From: Pachypanchax playfairii
Taxonomy: Eukaryota > Chordata > Actinopteri > Cyprinodontiformes > Aplocheilidae
Direction of reading: 5' to 3'
DNA length: 64,000 nucleotides
Assembly (NCBI GenBank): GCA_006937955.1
Contig: SSNP01000034.1
Location: 4,486,179-4,550,178 of the forward strand
Shown: one piece after another, positions 35,401 through 46,251 of the stretch
How the letters are laid out: each line of letters begins with the position of its first letter
Numbering within the stretch: position 1 is the first letter of the stretch
The notes under the pieces: generated by a model
Told to the model about the DNA's origin: nothing
Databases searched by the model: none
Seen by the model: only the letters and a program-made list of their open reading frames with translations
Position numbers and translations under genes: made by a program

Positions 35401-38400
35401 CTCTGTATTTCTGCTCGAAACATCCACATGACGCAGATTTTCAAAGAAACTACATTGACCTCTAATTTAGTGATTCCCAACACAAATTGTGCTACAGTTT
35501 GAGGTTTGGCATCATGAAGGCTGCATGGTGGTGCAGTGGGTAGCACTGTTGCCTTGCATTGAGAAGGTCCTGGGTTATAAACTGGGCTGGGACCTTTTCG
35601 TCATGGAGTTTGGATGTTCTCCCAGTGCGTGTGTGGGTTTTCTCTAGGATCTCCAGCTTCTTCCCACAGACCAAAAACATGATTGAGGTTAATTGGCAAC
35701 TCTAAATTGTGCCTCAGTGTGTGTGAGTGGTTGTCTGTCTCTATGTGGCCCCTGATGGACTGGCAATCTGTCCAGGTGTAGCCCGTCTCTCACCCAATGA
35801 CAGCTGGAGATAGACACCAGCTCCTCGTGTCCCTGAACAGGAACCTCAATGGTGAACCTCCCTGTTTTCAAATGGATTCAGTATAAAAACTAAAAAGCAG
35901 AGAGAGCAGAGATGCCCGCCAAGCAGCTTATTTCCCCTATTAAGTGATCTCAGAATGATTACTCCCAAAAACCCATTTCTAAATTATCCTGAGCATTTCA
36001 TCCATATCTGGAACGAATTACCAAAAGTGAAATGAAGAAAATATTTTTTCGTCATAATTTAGATGCAGCTGAATGATGATATATGTTAAAGTAAAACAAA
36101 GGGATGTGAGTGGAAAGAGGCCGGGAACCACTGGTCAAGATAAACAGATGAAGGTCTAGTAAGTTTGGCGACGTAATATTTACCTGCCGTGACGACTTGT
36201 TTTCAGCTCCTGAGAAAAAGGCAAATGACATAAATGCTACTGCGCTACGATATTAAGTTATTTATGGTATTTCAAAGGATTTTATTTCTAATGTTAACAT
36301 TTTTTTTATTTTAAACCAGAAATTGTCTCATATGAATAAAGCAGCCAAAATCTGATAATCACAGCATGCTTGCTGTACATGTAACTGACAAACATTCATA
36401 TCATGATGAACAGAAATACAGCTCACCATTACCATGTGATGAAGGAATCCACTGAGGCTGGGAAGTAGTAGAGTCGTAGCTGCTGGAGGGTCCATCAACA
36501 TTCGACTCCCTGCTGTGTCCTCCAAGTGCAGCCTGAGACACATTTACACTCTGCTGACATGATGGTAGGCTAAAGGACTGATTTTGAATTTCATTCAGTA
36601 AACCCTGACTGACCGACTGAAATGTGTTGTAAGAGTTGTTGGCTGACAGAGGTGGAACCTGCTGCAACCTAAAGGGATGCGGTCCTGGGTTTGGCTGGGA
36701 AACAGATGGTGGGGGGATGGCGTTCTCTGGGTTAGTTGCTACCTGCATCGATGAGCTGTGAGAGACGGGCTGCGTGAAGGACATCAGATGAGACGCACTG
36801 GGACCAGCTGTGTTTTGAAACATTGAGTTGGATGACAGTAAACTGTCTATGTGAGGGGCCTTGAACAAGCCTGTGTTATGGTTGTTGCTGCTCATGCTGC
36901 TCTGATCAGATACCTGCATGTGGCTGAATAACGGTCTGTGATCAGACATTGAGCTCATGCTGAGGTGTCGAGAGTTGGACTGTGTACTCATGGCAAATCC
37001 TTGGGACAAAGTTGTGGACCAGCCATTCTGGTCCACCCAGGTCTGAAAGGGTATGTGGTTCTCATTTGCTGCTGAGTTGTCCATCATTTTCCATAACCAT
37101 CCAGTTGCCCTGATAAAATAAAACAACAAAAATTATACATTTAAGTTTTTTCCAGTATAACGTGGCTTTCATTCAACCTTCAGAAGACAGAGACCTTCAG
37201 TCACCCTGGAATTTTTATACTTTGTTTGAAATGAGATGTTTTTCATTGGAATCTTTATATTATTCATTATTACTTCACTGGACTTTGAGGTTTTTAAAAG
37301 CTTTTCCTGGACGATGGCTTTCACTGATAAACTACCTTGTATGTAACTATCTGGCATGTCTTGGGATGGAGTGCATCTCAAAACATGCTGAAACAAAATG
37401 CACAAGTGACATAACAAAAACCAAAGCAGGCAAACTTTATCCTAAACCTAAAATAAAATCTAAGATGTTCATTAATAATTACCAAGAAACCACTCTGGTG
37501 TAGAAAGTTGTTTTTTAACAAGCTGGTTTAACTTCAAACAATATTTCTGTCTGCTGCTCCTTTAAAAAATACTTCAAGCATCAATGTTTTCAACTTTTTT
37601 TAAATTAGTTTGTCCATTTTAAAGGACAAAACTGATTCATCCATTAAACTGAATGTATTATTTTGCCTGAAAGATTAATATATTTCAAGTTCTTTAAAAA
37701 CAGACGAAAAATTGAACAATCTCCTCTTAAGGTCAGTTAAACCGACTGAAATACAATGAGAAACAAAATCTAAAGGTTTAAACACTTTAACTACCGTAAA
37801 CAACATGTAACAATTCAAAAGACGAAATAAAGTGGCACAAGATTTATTTAATGTAAACAAGACCGTCATTTAGCACCCAAATCAGCATTGTTCGTTACAA
37901 ATACTTCCTCAAAAATCGGGTAGACAGATTTTGATGCGACATAAAAAGCTTCAGAAACACTTTTGATCCTAAGAAACTTGATGCTACAAGTTTTAACCAT
38001 TTTAGTATCAATAAACTGACTTTANGGACTTGGATCTGATTATCAGAACCAAAGATTTGTTTGGCCTCGTCTTCATTCAGGTGAATCAGCTGCAGCGTCG
38101 TTCCTAAATACGTCCGGAGCTTGGGTGTCGTCAGGGCTGCAGGGTTTTTAGCTCCACATTCTTTGACTAATCTCTGGATGTACTGCAACCCATTGAAGGT
38201 GGATAATGAAGATGGTTGGGCAAAGACAAACAGGTTTTCACTGAGGACCCCACATTTTCCCCGAACGCTGATCAGAAGCTCGATGGCTGATTCAAAAGAA
38301 GGTTTCAGTAGAACAGGTAGCATTCTCCCACAGGTCCCTTTGATTTCCACTCTACTGAAGAAGCCACACAGTTTCTTTTCCAGATCTGAGACGGAAACGT

Positions 38401-41400
38401 CCAAGTTATCCAGCACATCTGATCGCTTCCGTAGCCTGAATGCTGTTATTGGGATTGAAGCCACTTCTCCAGGTTTCCTCTTGTTGAAAATAATCGTCTG
38501 AGCCAGAACTATTTTAGCCAAAGCAACATAGTTTTCTGTGCAGACGTTCTCTCTGAGTTTCTCGTCAGCAACGTAATGAATGTTCTCCATGTGGAGGTGA
38601 AGACATTTCACGTCTTCGGCAAACGGCAGATCTTTTGCATTTTTCCTTTTAATCTCCTTGATATTTTTTAAAGCATGTGAGGAAATCAGCTTGTTCCATT
38701 TCTTTTCATACAAGGACTGGAAGGTTTTGCATGAATCTACAACTTTTGCATCACCAGAATTCACAGCTTGCTGCTCAACGATGCTGCAAATCTTTTGTAA
38801 GTGGTAACCAAGTTTATAAGCCAGTGATGGAGTGGTGAATGTTTTCTTTTCTGGGTCGTAACCTGATAGCACTTGCACCGCAGACACCACATGCAGGAAG
38901 TTAGAAGGGTCAAAGAAATCCTCCAGACTCTCCATAGGAGTTGACTTTTGAGCCTCCAGCACAAGTCTTGCTATATGTCGAAGGTTTTGTCTTACGTAGT
39001 CATGCTTCTTTACATTGTGGCCATATTCATTAAACATCTGCTCTCCAAACTGCAACATAATCTGGTCTTCCAAGACAGTTTCTGTGACATCATCATGTAA
39101 CATCTCACCCAGGAGGTCTTTAAAACCCTCAGTTAAGTCTCCACAGTTTTTAGTAAGAAGCGCGCACTGTGTTATGATACGCCTTCTACTCCTCAGTGGT
39201 TTGCCGTCTGTCTTATCCTTTTCCGAACAAATTTTCATGTGTCTCCACAAATGTTGCTTCTTTAGGAGAGCATGACAATAAACACAGTGAATAAAGTCTG
39301 CTGCATTTGTAGATGTATGGCGTCTCCTCACGGCAAGTTGTCCCTCTCCTTTTTCCAAAACGTCCTTATTATGAGCAAAGTTTCCCTCTTTAATTAGTTT
39401 TGCCCAAATTCTTTTTCGTTCTTTTGAGTTTGCAGGATACTGGAACGCAACAGCAACTTGAGTTTTGTCGCAGTGGAATGATGTAAGATGTCTTGACATT
39501 TTTATCACAGATTTTGAACAGAACAAACAGTAATTCCTCTTGTCATTATTCTGTTTTTCTTTCTTATTTAATGCTGCTACCACCACACTTTCTGTGAGCT
39601 TCTTCCTTGTTTTCAGTATCTTTTTTGGAGGACTGGAACTTCTTTCTTCACACGAAGGATCTTCTGATTTGTCTTTTATTTCCTGTTCCTGAGGCATTTC
39701 ATCTGTGGAACTGTTGTAATCATCTTCCGAGACACAAGTTTCTCCTGACTGACAGTCTGAAACACTACCATCATTTTGAGGCAAGCAATCAGAATCATTG
39801 TCGTCCAACCCACTACAACTTTTTTCTGTTTCCTGAAAAGAAGGAAACATTTAAAAATCAACATTCATGAGTTACCGCTCACATCTTTACACACCTAAAC
39901 ACAAATCTACTAATTATAATTTAAGAAAAGCATAAATAAGCTAATTCTATGCATATCATCCCTGTTTCCATTTAAAAATAAAATTTATTTCCTTGACATT
40001 TTCAAATCATCTTATGTAGGATTAAATTATGAGACCAGCAAATCCTTAGAAAGGATCAGCTGGTGCTGAGATAAGTAGTGCTTAGATATAATATTGTGCC
40101 AATCAACAAATATGTCTTGTTTTCGAACTTTCGTGTTGTTGTTACAGTCAATTATGACCTTACGTGATGTAATAATCTATGGTGGCCCAGAATATTAATG
40201 CAACTTCTGACTACAGTACAAAGAAACACAGTAATGTGATACAAAAGGATGAACTGCTAAATACAAAACTAAAACCCGACGCGTTTATCCTGAACCTATA
40301 CTGATGAGAATATAAACCAGGACTGAAACTACTAACTACCTACCACAGATTCAGCTGGAGACCCTGGCTCTTCAAGGTTGTCAGACACATCTTTTTGTTT
40401 GTTACAGGATGAAGATGATGAACAATCAGCTGAAATTTGAGACTGAAAATAGGAAAATTATATTATTCCAACACTAGATGAGAAATTCATGAGTATAAAA
40501 TATCTAGCCTATGTTTTTGCAGCAGAACTTGTTGTGCATCACTGGTCTCAGTCGTCTGACAAGAAGGTGAATTATAATTTCATTAAGTGTATCTCAAATA
40601 ACAACAGATCAAACCAGAGAGTAAATGTTGCTCACCTGAAAATCTTCATGAGACTCCTCATCATCACTCTCATCTGGAGGCAGTGATTCCAGCTTAATGA
40701 GGAACCAGTATAAAATTTTAATAAAATATCTGAGTCTGGTTTTCAGAAAACATTAAATTATATCTGAATGAAAAAACAATTTTTCATTAAACTTACAAGT
40801 TTATCAATATTTTCCAGTTGTTTAAGCAGCTGCTCACGCTGATTTAAAACTGAACGTCGGTTTACTTTTTCAGTCTGAAATTAGACAAACATAAAAACAT
40901 TAGTGTTTAATTTTCAGGAAAAACGTTCAGTGCTGCTCCACAACTCTGTATTTCTGCTCGAAACATCCACATGACGCAGATTTTCAAAGAAACTACATTG
41001 ACCTCTAATTTAGTGATTCCCAACACAAATTGTGCTACAGTTTGAGGTTTGGCATCATGAAGGCTGCATGGTGGTGCAGTGGGTAGCACTGTTGCCTTGC
41101 ATTGAGAAGGTCCTGGGTTATAAACTGGGCTGGGACCTTTTCGTCATGGAGTTTGGATGTTCTCCCAGTGCGTGTGTGGGTTTTCTCTAGGATCTCCAGC
41201 TTCTTCCCACAGACCAAAAACATGATTGAGGTTAATTGGCAACTCTAAATTGTGCCTCAGTGTGTGTGAGTGGTTGTCTGTCTCTATGTGGCCCCTGATG
41301 GACTGGCAATCTGTCCAGGTGTGACCCCGTCTCTCACCCAATGACAGCTGGAGATAGACACCAGCTCCTCGTGTCCCTGAACAGGAACCTCAATGGTGAA

Positions 41401-42631
41401 CCTCCCTGTTTTCAAATGGATTCAGTATAAAAACTAAAAAGCAGAGAGAGCAGAGATGCCCGCCAAGCAGCTTATTTCCCCTATTAAGTGATCTCAGAAT
41501 GATTACTCCCAAAAACCCATTTCTAAATTATCCTGAGCATTTCATCCATATCTGGAACGAATTACCAAAAGTGAAATGAAGAAAATATTTTTTCGTCATA
41601 ATTTAGATGCAGCTGAATGATGATATATGTTAAAGTAAAACAAAGGGATGTGAGTGGAAAGAGGCCGGGAACCACTGGTCAAGATAAACAGATGAAGGTC
41701 TAGTAAGTTTGGCGACGTAATATTTACCTGCCGTGACGACTTGTTTTCAGCTCCTGAGAAAAAGGCAAATGACATAAATGCTACTGCGCTACGATATTAA
41801 GTTATTTATGGTATTTCAAAGGATTTTATTTCTAATGTTAACATTTTTTTTATTTTAAACCAGAAATTGTCTCATATGAATAAAGCAGCCAAAATCTGAT
41901 AATCACAGCATGCTTGCTGTACATGTAACTGACAAACATTCATATCATGATGAACAGAAATACAGCTCACCATTACCATGTGATGAAGGAATCCACTGAG
42001 GCTGGGAAGTAGTAGAGTCGTAGCTGCTGGAGGGTCCATCAACATTCGACTCCCTGCTGTGTCCTCCAAGTGCAGCCTGAGACACATTTACACTCTGCTG
42101 ACATGATGGTAGGCTAAAGGACTGATTTTGAATTTCATTCAGTAAACCCTGACTGACCGACTGAAATGTGTTGTAAGAGTTGTTGGCTGACAGAGGTGGA
42201 ACCTGCTGCAACCTAAAGGGATGCGGTCCTGGGTTTGGCTGGGAAACAGATGGTGGGGGGATGGCGTTCTCTGGGTTAGTTGCTACCTGCATCGATGAGC
42301 TGTGAGAGACGGGCTGCGTGAAGGACATCAGATGAGACGCACTGGGACCAGCTGTGTTTTGAAACATTGAGTTGGATGACAGTAAACTGTCTATGTGAGG
42401 GGCCTTGAACAAGCCTGTGTTATGGTTGTTGCTGCTCATGCTGCTCTGATCAGATACCTGCATGTGGCTGAATAACGGTCTGTGATCAGACATTGAGCTC
42501 ATGCTGAGGTGTCGAGAGTTGGACTGTGTACTCATGGCAAATCCTTGGGACAAAGTTGTGGACCAGCCATTCTGGTCCACCCAGGTCTGAAAGGGTATGT
42601 GGTTCTCATTTGCTGCTGAGTTGTCCATCAT
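29181..42631 (-). CDS. G2: zinc-finger / Crypton-type recombinase-derived protein with three C-terminal SANT-like repeats
   Basis: Exons on the minus strand: 41977-42631 (start MMDNS), 41728-41753, 40797-40874, 40636-40692, 40344-40442, the core exon (39832 down, continuing as 32435-34289), 31520-31798, 31261-31380, 30736-31014, 29744-29908 and 29181-29446 (stop). All phases join, giving 1,292 aa. Parts: S/Q/N-rich N-terminus (1-219); a short coiled segment NQREQLLKQLENIDKL; an acidic region; two zinc fingers (about 407-425 and 488-507, CxxC then H/H or H/C); a helical domain and a tyrosine-recombinase-like domain (about 745-905) with NKRKPGEV and TPKLRTYLGTTLQLIHLNED; then three KPKWDEAEVHAVEKHL...RNRSWK-VKDYVRNRITALQRQ domains. 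Fish genomes carry a family with this plan, usually annotated as uncharacterized. The usual GHD...VH..YR end of the recombinase fold is absent, so catalysis is unlikely. A nuclear DNA-binding role is inferred. Exons 2-6 are also present in the duplicate at 32483-38024. Confidence 0.8.
30013..30718. mobile_element. Non-autonomous DNA transposon (MITE-like) in a G2 intron
   Basis: About 706 bp. The ends are inverted repeats: TAGTTACGTTTACATG at 30013-30028 and CATGTAAACGTAGCTA at 30703-30718, with one mismatch. Similarity continues inward (CCCCAATC near each end). TA at both edges may be the target duplication. No transposase was seen. The 107-codon open frame inside is not a known protein. Confidence 0.7.
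30736..31014 (-). CDS. G2 SANT/Myb-like C-terminal domain exon, repeat 2
   Basis: Again 279 bp with the same phases. It begins GSRYKVKPKWDEAEVHAVEK, then LPQKDDCVRCLEAEPRALRN, and ends in a basic tail (KSRKRRRQKK). The exon is joined to repeat 1 by a linker exon at 31261-31380 (120 bp, starting VRLKASNTTSSEPGN). A short DNA transposon sits 17 bases past its donor. Confidence 0.85.
31520..31798 (-). CDS. G2 SANT/Myb-like C-terminal domain exon, repeat 1
   Basis: A 279-bp exon, phase 1 in and phase 1 out, so it can be duplicated without changing frame. It reads KPKWDEEEVEAVEKHLLNFI, then HKLPQKDDCVWCLEAEPQAL and RNRSWKGVKDYVRNRITALQ. Two cysteines (CVWC) and the three-tryptophan-like spacing suggest a SANT/Myb fold. 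It ends in the donor GTAACA, shared by the other copies. Confidence 0.85.
32435..34289 (-). CDS. G2 core exon, complete copy (zinc fingers and recombinase-like domain)
   Basis: A single 1855-bp exon from the acceptor TTTTCAG (exon starts GAAACAGAAAAAAG) to the donor GGAG/GTAACA. It codes an acidic start (CLPQNDGSVSDC), a C2H2-like finger (NYCLFCSKS...SRHLTSFH), the family motif SKERKRIWAKLIKEGNFAHN, a second finger (HCVYCH...LWRHMKIC), then the helical and recombinase-like parts. In the recombinase-like part an Arg (KRKPGE), a hairpin Lys (IKGTCGR) and an Arg (PKLR) remain. The C-terminal His and Tyr do not: the exon ends IFGSDNQIQVPLQND instead. A partial second copy lies at 38026-39832. Confidence 0.88.
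35517..35860 (+). repeat. tRNA-SINE-like dispersed fish repeat
   Basis: Starts GGCTGCATGGTGGTGCAGTG, followed by GGTAGCACTGTTGCC and GGTCCTGGGTTATAAAC, which resemble tRNA box A and box B. It ends in the CACCCAATGACAGCTGGAGATAG-type segment common in fish genomes. The copy at 41060-41404 is the assembly duplicate and differs by one indel (GTGTAGCCC versus GTGTGACCCC). Confidence 0.65.
36433..37087 (-). CDS. G2 first coding exon, duplicate copy A
   Basis: Same as the G2 first coding exon at 41977-42631, at an offset of 5544. It codes MMDNSAANENHIPFQTWVDQ, a long S/N/Q/P-rich stretch and ends SQPQWIPSSHG before the donor GTAATG. The acceptor TATCAG precedes the exon at 37110. The small exons 36184-36209, 35254-35331, 35093-35149 and 34801-34899 accompany it. 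Confidence 0.8.
38025..38025. other. Single N at junction of second large duplication
   Basis: One N exactly where the copy ending at 38024 meets the copy beginning at 38026. It cuts the coding sequence of the G2 core exon. Confidence 0.99.
38026..39832 (-). CDS. G2 core exon, second copy truncated at an N
   Basis: Identical to 32483-34289. The frame is lost at the N (38025), beyond which intron sequence from the other end of the duplicated block follows. The protein read through the N is an assembly chimera. Confidence 0.85.
41060..41404 (+). repeat. tRNA-SINE-like dispersed repeat, duplicate copy
   Basis: Partner of 35517-35860 within the 5.54-kb duplication. It carries the only small difference I noticed between the two blocks. 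Confidence 0.65.
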
Positions 42632-43754
42632 TTTCCATAACCATCCAGTTGCCCTGATAAAATAAAACAACAAAAATTATACATTTAAGTTTTTTCCAGT
42701 ATAACGTGGCTTTCATTCAACCTTCAGAAGACAGAGACCTTCAGTCACCCTGGAATTTTTATACTTTGTTTGAAATGAGATGTTTTTCATTGGAATCTTT
42801 ATATTATTCATTATTACTTCACTGGACTTTGAGGTTTTTAAAAGCTTTTCCTGGACGATGGCTTTCACTGATAAACTACCTTGTATGTAACTATCTGGCA
42901 TGTCTTGGGATGGAGTGCATCTCAAAACATGCTGAAACAAAATGCACAAGTGACATAACAAAAACCAAAGCAGGCAAACTTTATCCTAAACCTAAAATAA
43001 AATCTAAGATGTTCATTAATAATTACCAAGAAACCACTCTGGTGTAGAAAGTTGTTTTTTAACAAGCTGGTTTAACTTCAAACAATATTTCTGTCTGCTG
43101 CTCCTTTAAAAAATACTTCAAGCATCAATGTTTTCAACTTTTTTTAAATTAGTTTGTCCATTTTAAAGGACAAAACTGATTCATCCATTAAACTGAATGT
43201 ATTATTTTGCCTGAAAGATTAATATATTTCAAGTTCTTTAAAAACAGACGAAAAATTGAACAATCTCCTCTTAAGGTCAGTTAAACCGACTGAAATACAA
43301 TGAGAAACAAAATCTAAAGGTTTAAACACTTTAACTACCGTAAACAACATGTAACAATTCAAAAGACGAAATAAAGTGGCACAAGATTTATTTAATGTAA
43401 ACAAGACCGTCATTTAGCACCCAAATCAGCATTGTTCGTTACAAATACTTCCTCAAAAATCGGGTAGACAGATTTTGATGCGACATAAAAAGCTTCAGAA
43501 ACACTTTTGATCCTAAGAAACTTGATGCTACAAGTTTTAACCATTTTAGTATCAATAAACTGACTTTAGCCGAAGAGGAACTACAGGTTTTAAGCTAGCT
43601 CAAACAATTAGCTGTTAGCGCGAGAGATAACCGAATTATTTCAAGAAATTAAACTAAACAGTTATAAAACTGCAAAAACAACCTCATAAAAATAAAATAA
43701 ACATAATTTTATATAAACTGTTTGTGAAATAACAGCATACCCGTAGACGTCTCA

Positions 43755-43830
43755 CGCTATTGTTTACCTCGTAATTTCGGACGTTGCTAAATAAAACTTC
43801 CGCTTACTTTTCAAAATAAGAGCATACATT
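43755..43830 (-). promoter_or_regulatory. Probable G2 promoter and first non-coding exon
   Basis: CTTCCG at 43797-43802 and TTTCAAAATAA just above it match the block upstream of the Sec24-like gene and G3. On the sense strand the sequence continues to ...TTACGAG/GTAAACAA near 43769, a good splice donor that could end a non-coding first exon. The equivalent in G3 is CTGAA/GTAAACAG. Confidence 0.45.
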
Positions 43831-43899
43831 ATATACAAAAAATAATAAAATGTCAGCTTGCAGTTCAATGTATAACATTTTCAGTAATATGAACTCTCA

Positions 43900-45868
43900 A
43901 TCAAATGTTCTCTTAAAAAATAATTTTCACATCATAAATGAGAAAACAAAAAACAAATTGACCAAAGGTCAATCTAAGAGATCACTCTAATGATCACTCT
44001 ATGTTTCTGACACCAATAACTTAAGTAGAAATCTTGTAAATAAATGCAAGGATAAAACATCAACTGATTGCTATGATATTGACTTTAAACTGGTGAAAAA
44101 AATAAGTAAAGGCATTAGTAAACCGTTGACGTATATTTGTAAAATGTCATTTCAAACTGGGATATTTCCACAGAACATGAAAATAGCAAAAGTCATACCA
44201 TTGTACAAATCTGGGAGTAAACACCATTTCACTAATTATAGGCCCATTTCTTTATTGCCACAATTCTCCAAAATATTAGAAAAACTTTTTATAAATAGAC
44301 TGGATAAATTCATTGATAAACATAAGCTACTTTCTGTCAGTACGGTTTTAGGAAAAACACAACAACATCATTTGCATTACTGGAATTAGTTGAGGAGGTC
44401 ACAAAATCATTAGATCAGAAACAGTTCACTGTTGGTGTATTTATCGATCTGAAAAAAGCATTTGATACAATTGATCACAATAAATTGTTAATAAAACTGG
44501 AGCGATATGGTATAAGGGGGGTTGTGTTGGAGTGGGTCAAAAGTTATTTGAGTAATAGAAATCAGTTTGTTAAATTGGGTGACATTTGTTCTATGTGTTT
44601 GAATATAACCTGTGGGGTTCCACAAGGGTCAGTGCTAGGACTCAAATTATTTATTTTGTACATAAATGATATTTGTGTCAAATATATTAAAAATTATTAT
44701 TTTTGCGGATGATACAAACATATTTTGCACTGGGGCCAACTTACAAACACTTCTGAATGAGGTCTCTTCTGAGCTTCAAAAAATAAAAATGTGGTTTGAT
44801 GTAAATAAACTATCTTTAAATTTGGATAAAACTAAATTTATCATTTTTGGTAAATATAATAGAAATATTGATGTGGACATTCAAATCTGTGGCATTCCAA
44901 TTGAAAAAGTGAATGAAATTAAATTTCTTGGAGTAACAATTGATAATTAAATTGGAAACCACAAATTAAATATTTACAATCAAAACTTTCAAGAAGTATT
45001 TCAATCCTCGGTAAAGCAAAACATGTTTTGGATCATAAATCCATTTCTTGTACTGTACATTAATCCTACCGTATCTATGTTACTGTTCAGAGATTTGGGG
45101 TAACACATACATGACTTCACTGCATCCACTGTTCATACAACAAAAGCGAGCAATACGTATTATACACAAGGCAGAAAGTCAGTATCACACCAACTCCCTT
45201 TTCCTACAGTCAAGATTACTTAAATTCACAGACTTAGTTAAATTTAACACAGCACAAATAATGTTCAGAGCAAGAAAAAATACATTACCAGACAATATAC
45301 AAAAAATGCTTAAAGATAGAGAAGGAGGATATAATTTAAGGGGTAACCTAAATCTAAAATTGTTGAATGCACGTACAACAAAAATAATTTTCTGTGTTTC
45401 CATATGTGGCGTACGACTGTGGAATAGTTTAAGTGACGAGTTGAAAAGATGTAGAAACTTAAGGCAGTTTAAAGTGATGTATAAACAAACTGTATTTATT
45501 TTTTATAAGAAGGAAAACATGGTTTGAGTACTTTCAACTTATATGGACTTGCTGTTAACCAAAGATTTAACTGTTGTGATTCTATGTTTGGAATGAATAC
45601 TTGGTTATTTAAACTAAAGAAAAAAAATTTCTTTCTTTTTTTCCGTTAACAAAGAAGAATGATTAATTGTGATTGATTAGCCGATAATGATAATTGGAGA
45701 GGGGGTGGGATTTCATAAGTGTTACTTCCTCCCACTCCTTTTCGGACTCATATTTTACTTTTGATTTTTTTTTGTTACACTTACAGGTATTGTCCTGTGC
45801 TGCATTTTGTATTGTCTGAAATAAAATCTAATAAAAAATAAATAAATTAATTAAAAAAAAAAAAAAGG
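43900..45868 (+). mobile_element. 5'-truncated LINE (jockey/L2-like non-LTR retrotransposon) with frameshifts
   Basis: Plus-strand frames show a reverse transcriptase: KIAKVIPLYKSGSKHHFTNY, RPISLLPQFSKILEKLF, VFIDLKKAFDTIDHNKL, CGVPQGSVLG, then FADDTNIF (the ADD catalytic box) and KLSLNLDKTKFIIFG, followed by a C-terminal part (LPYLCYCSEIWGNTY). The frame shifts near 44340-44400, near 44702 and at a stop near 44950, so it is inactive. It ends in an A-rich tail at 45826-45867. It lies between the G2 promoter and the G3 3' end. The clade is not certain. Confidence 0.85.
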
Positions 45869-46027
45869 TAGAAGAGAATAATCACAACAAACAGAAATGT
45901 AAAGATGAGAGATACAGCAGTAAAGATGGAGAAATTACATAAAACAGTTTATTTCATTCACACTTTATTACACCTATAGCTGCTGATAATATCCAAGACT
46001 GCCTGGATCAGTCATCAACTATTTTTC

Positions 46028-46251
46028 CTAGAGGAGCCGCTTTTGTCGTTGTAGTGTTGTAATTCGATTTCTGACGTAGTCTTTCACACCTCTCCATGAA
46101 CGGTTCCTTAGAGCACTTGGCTCAGACTCTAGACACTGAACACAGTCGTCTTTCTGAGGCACCTTTTGTTTCTCAATGAACTGCATCAGGTGTTTTTCTA
46201 CGGCGTGAACCTCAGCTTCAACCCACTTTTGTTTAGCTTTGTGATGTAAGT
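46028..46251 (-). CDS. G3 SANT/Myb-like domain exon, repeat 2 (terminal)
   Basis: Reads KAKQKWVEAEVHAVEKHLMQ, then VPQKDDCVQCLESEPSALRN and ends TTLQRQKRLL with a TAG stop. It is more diverged than the other copies and lacks the basic tail. Confidence 0.83.

Larger units (their letters stand above)
32483..38024. repeat. Second large direct duplication, copy A (about 5.54 kb)
   Basis: Recurs at 38026-43568. The offset is 5543 up to a one-base indel near 35779/41322 and 5544 after it. It holds the G2 core exon (most of it), the small exons, the first coding exon and the SINE-like repeat. The near identity, one indel and a single N at the junction point to two haplotypes placed in series. Confidence 0.9.
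38026..43568. repeat. Second large direct duplication, copy B
   Basis: Partner of 32483-38024. Only this copy continues into the G2 upstream region (43569 onward), and only copy A continues into the downstream exons. A single collapsed copy would therefore restore one intact G2 gene. Confidence 0.9.

Noticed and set aside
37895..39850. 651-codon frame as a separate gene
   Set aside because: It reads through the N at 38025 from the core exon into unrelated intron sequence, so it is an assembly chimera.
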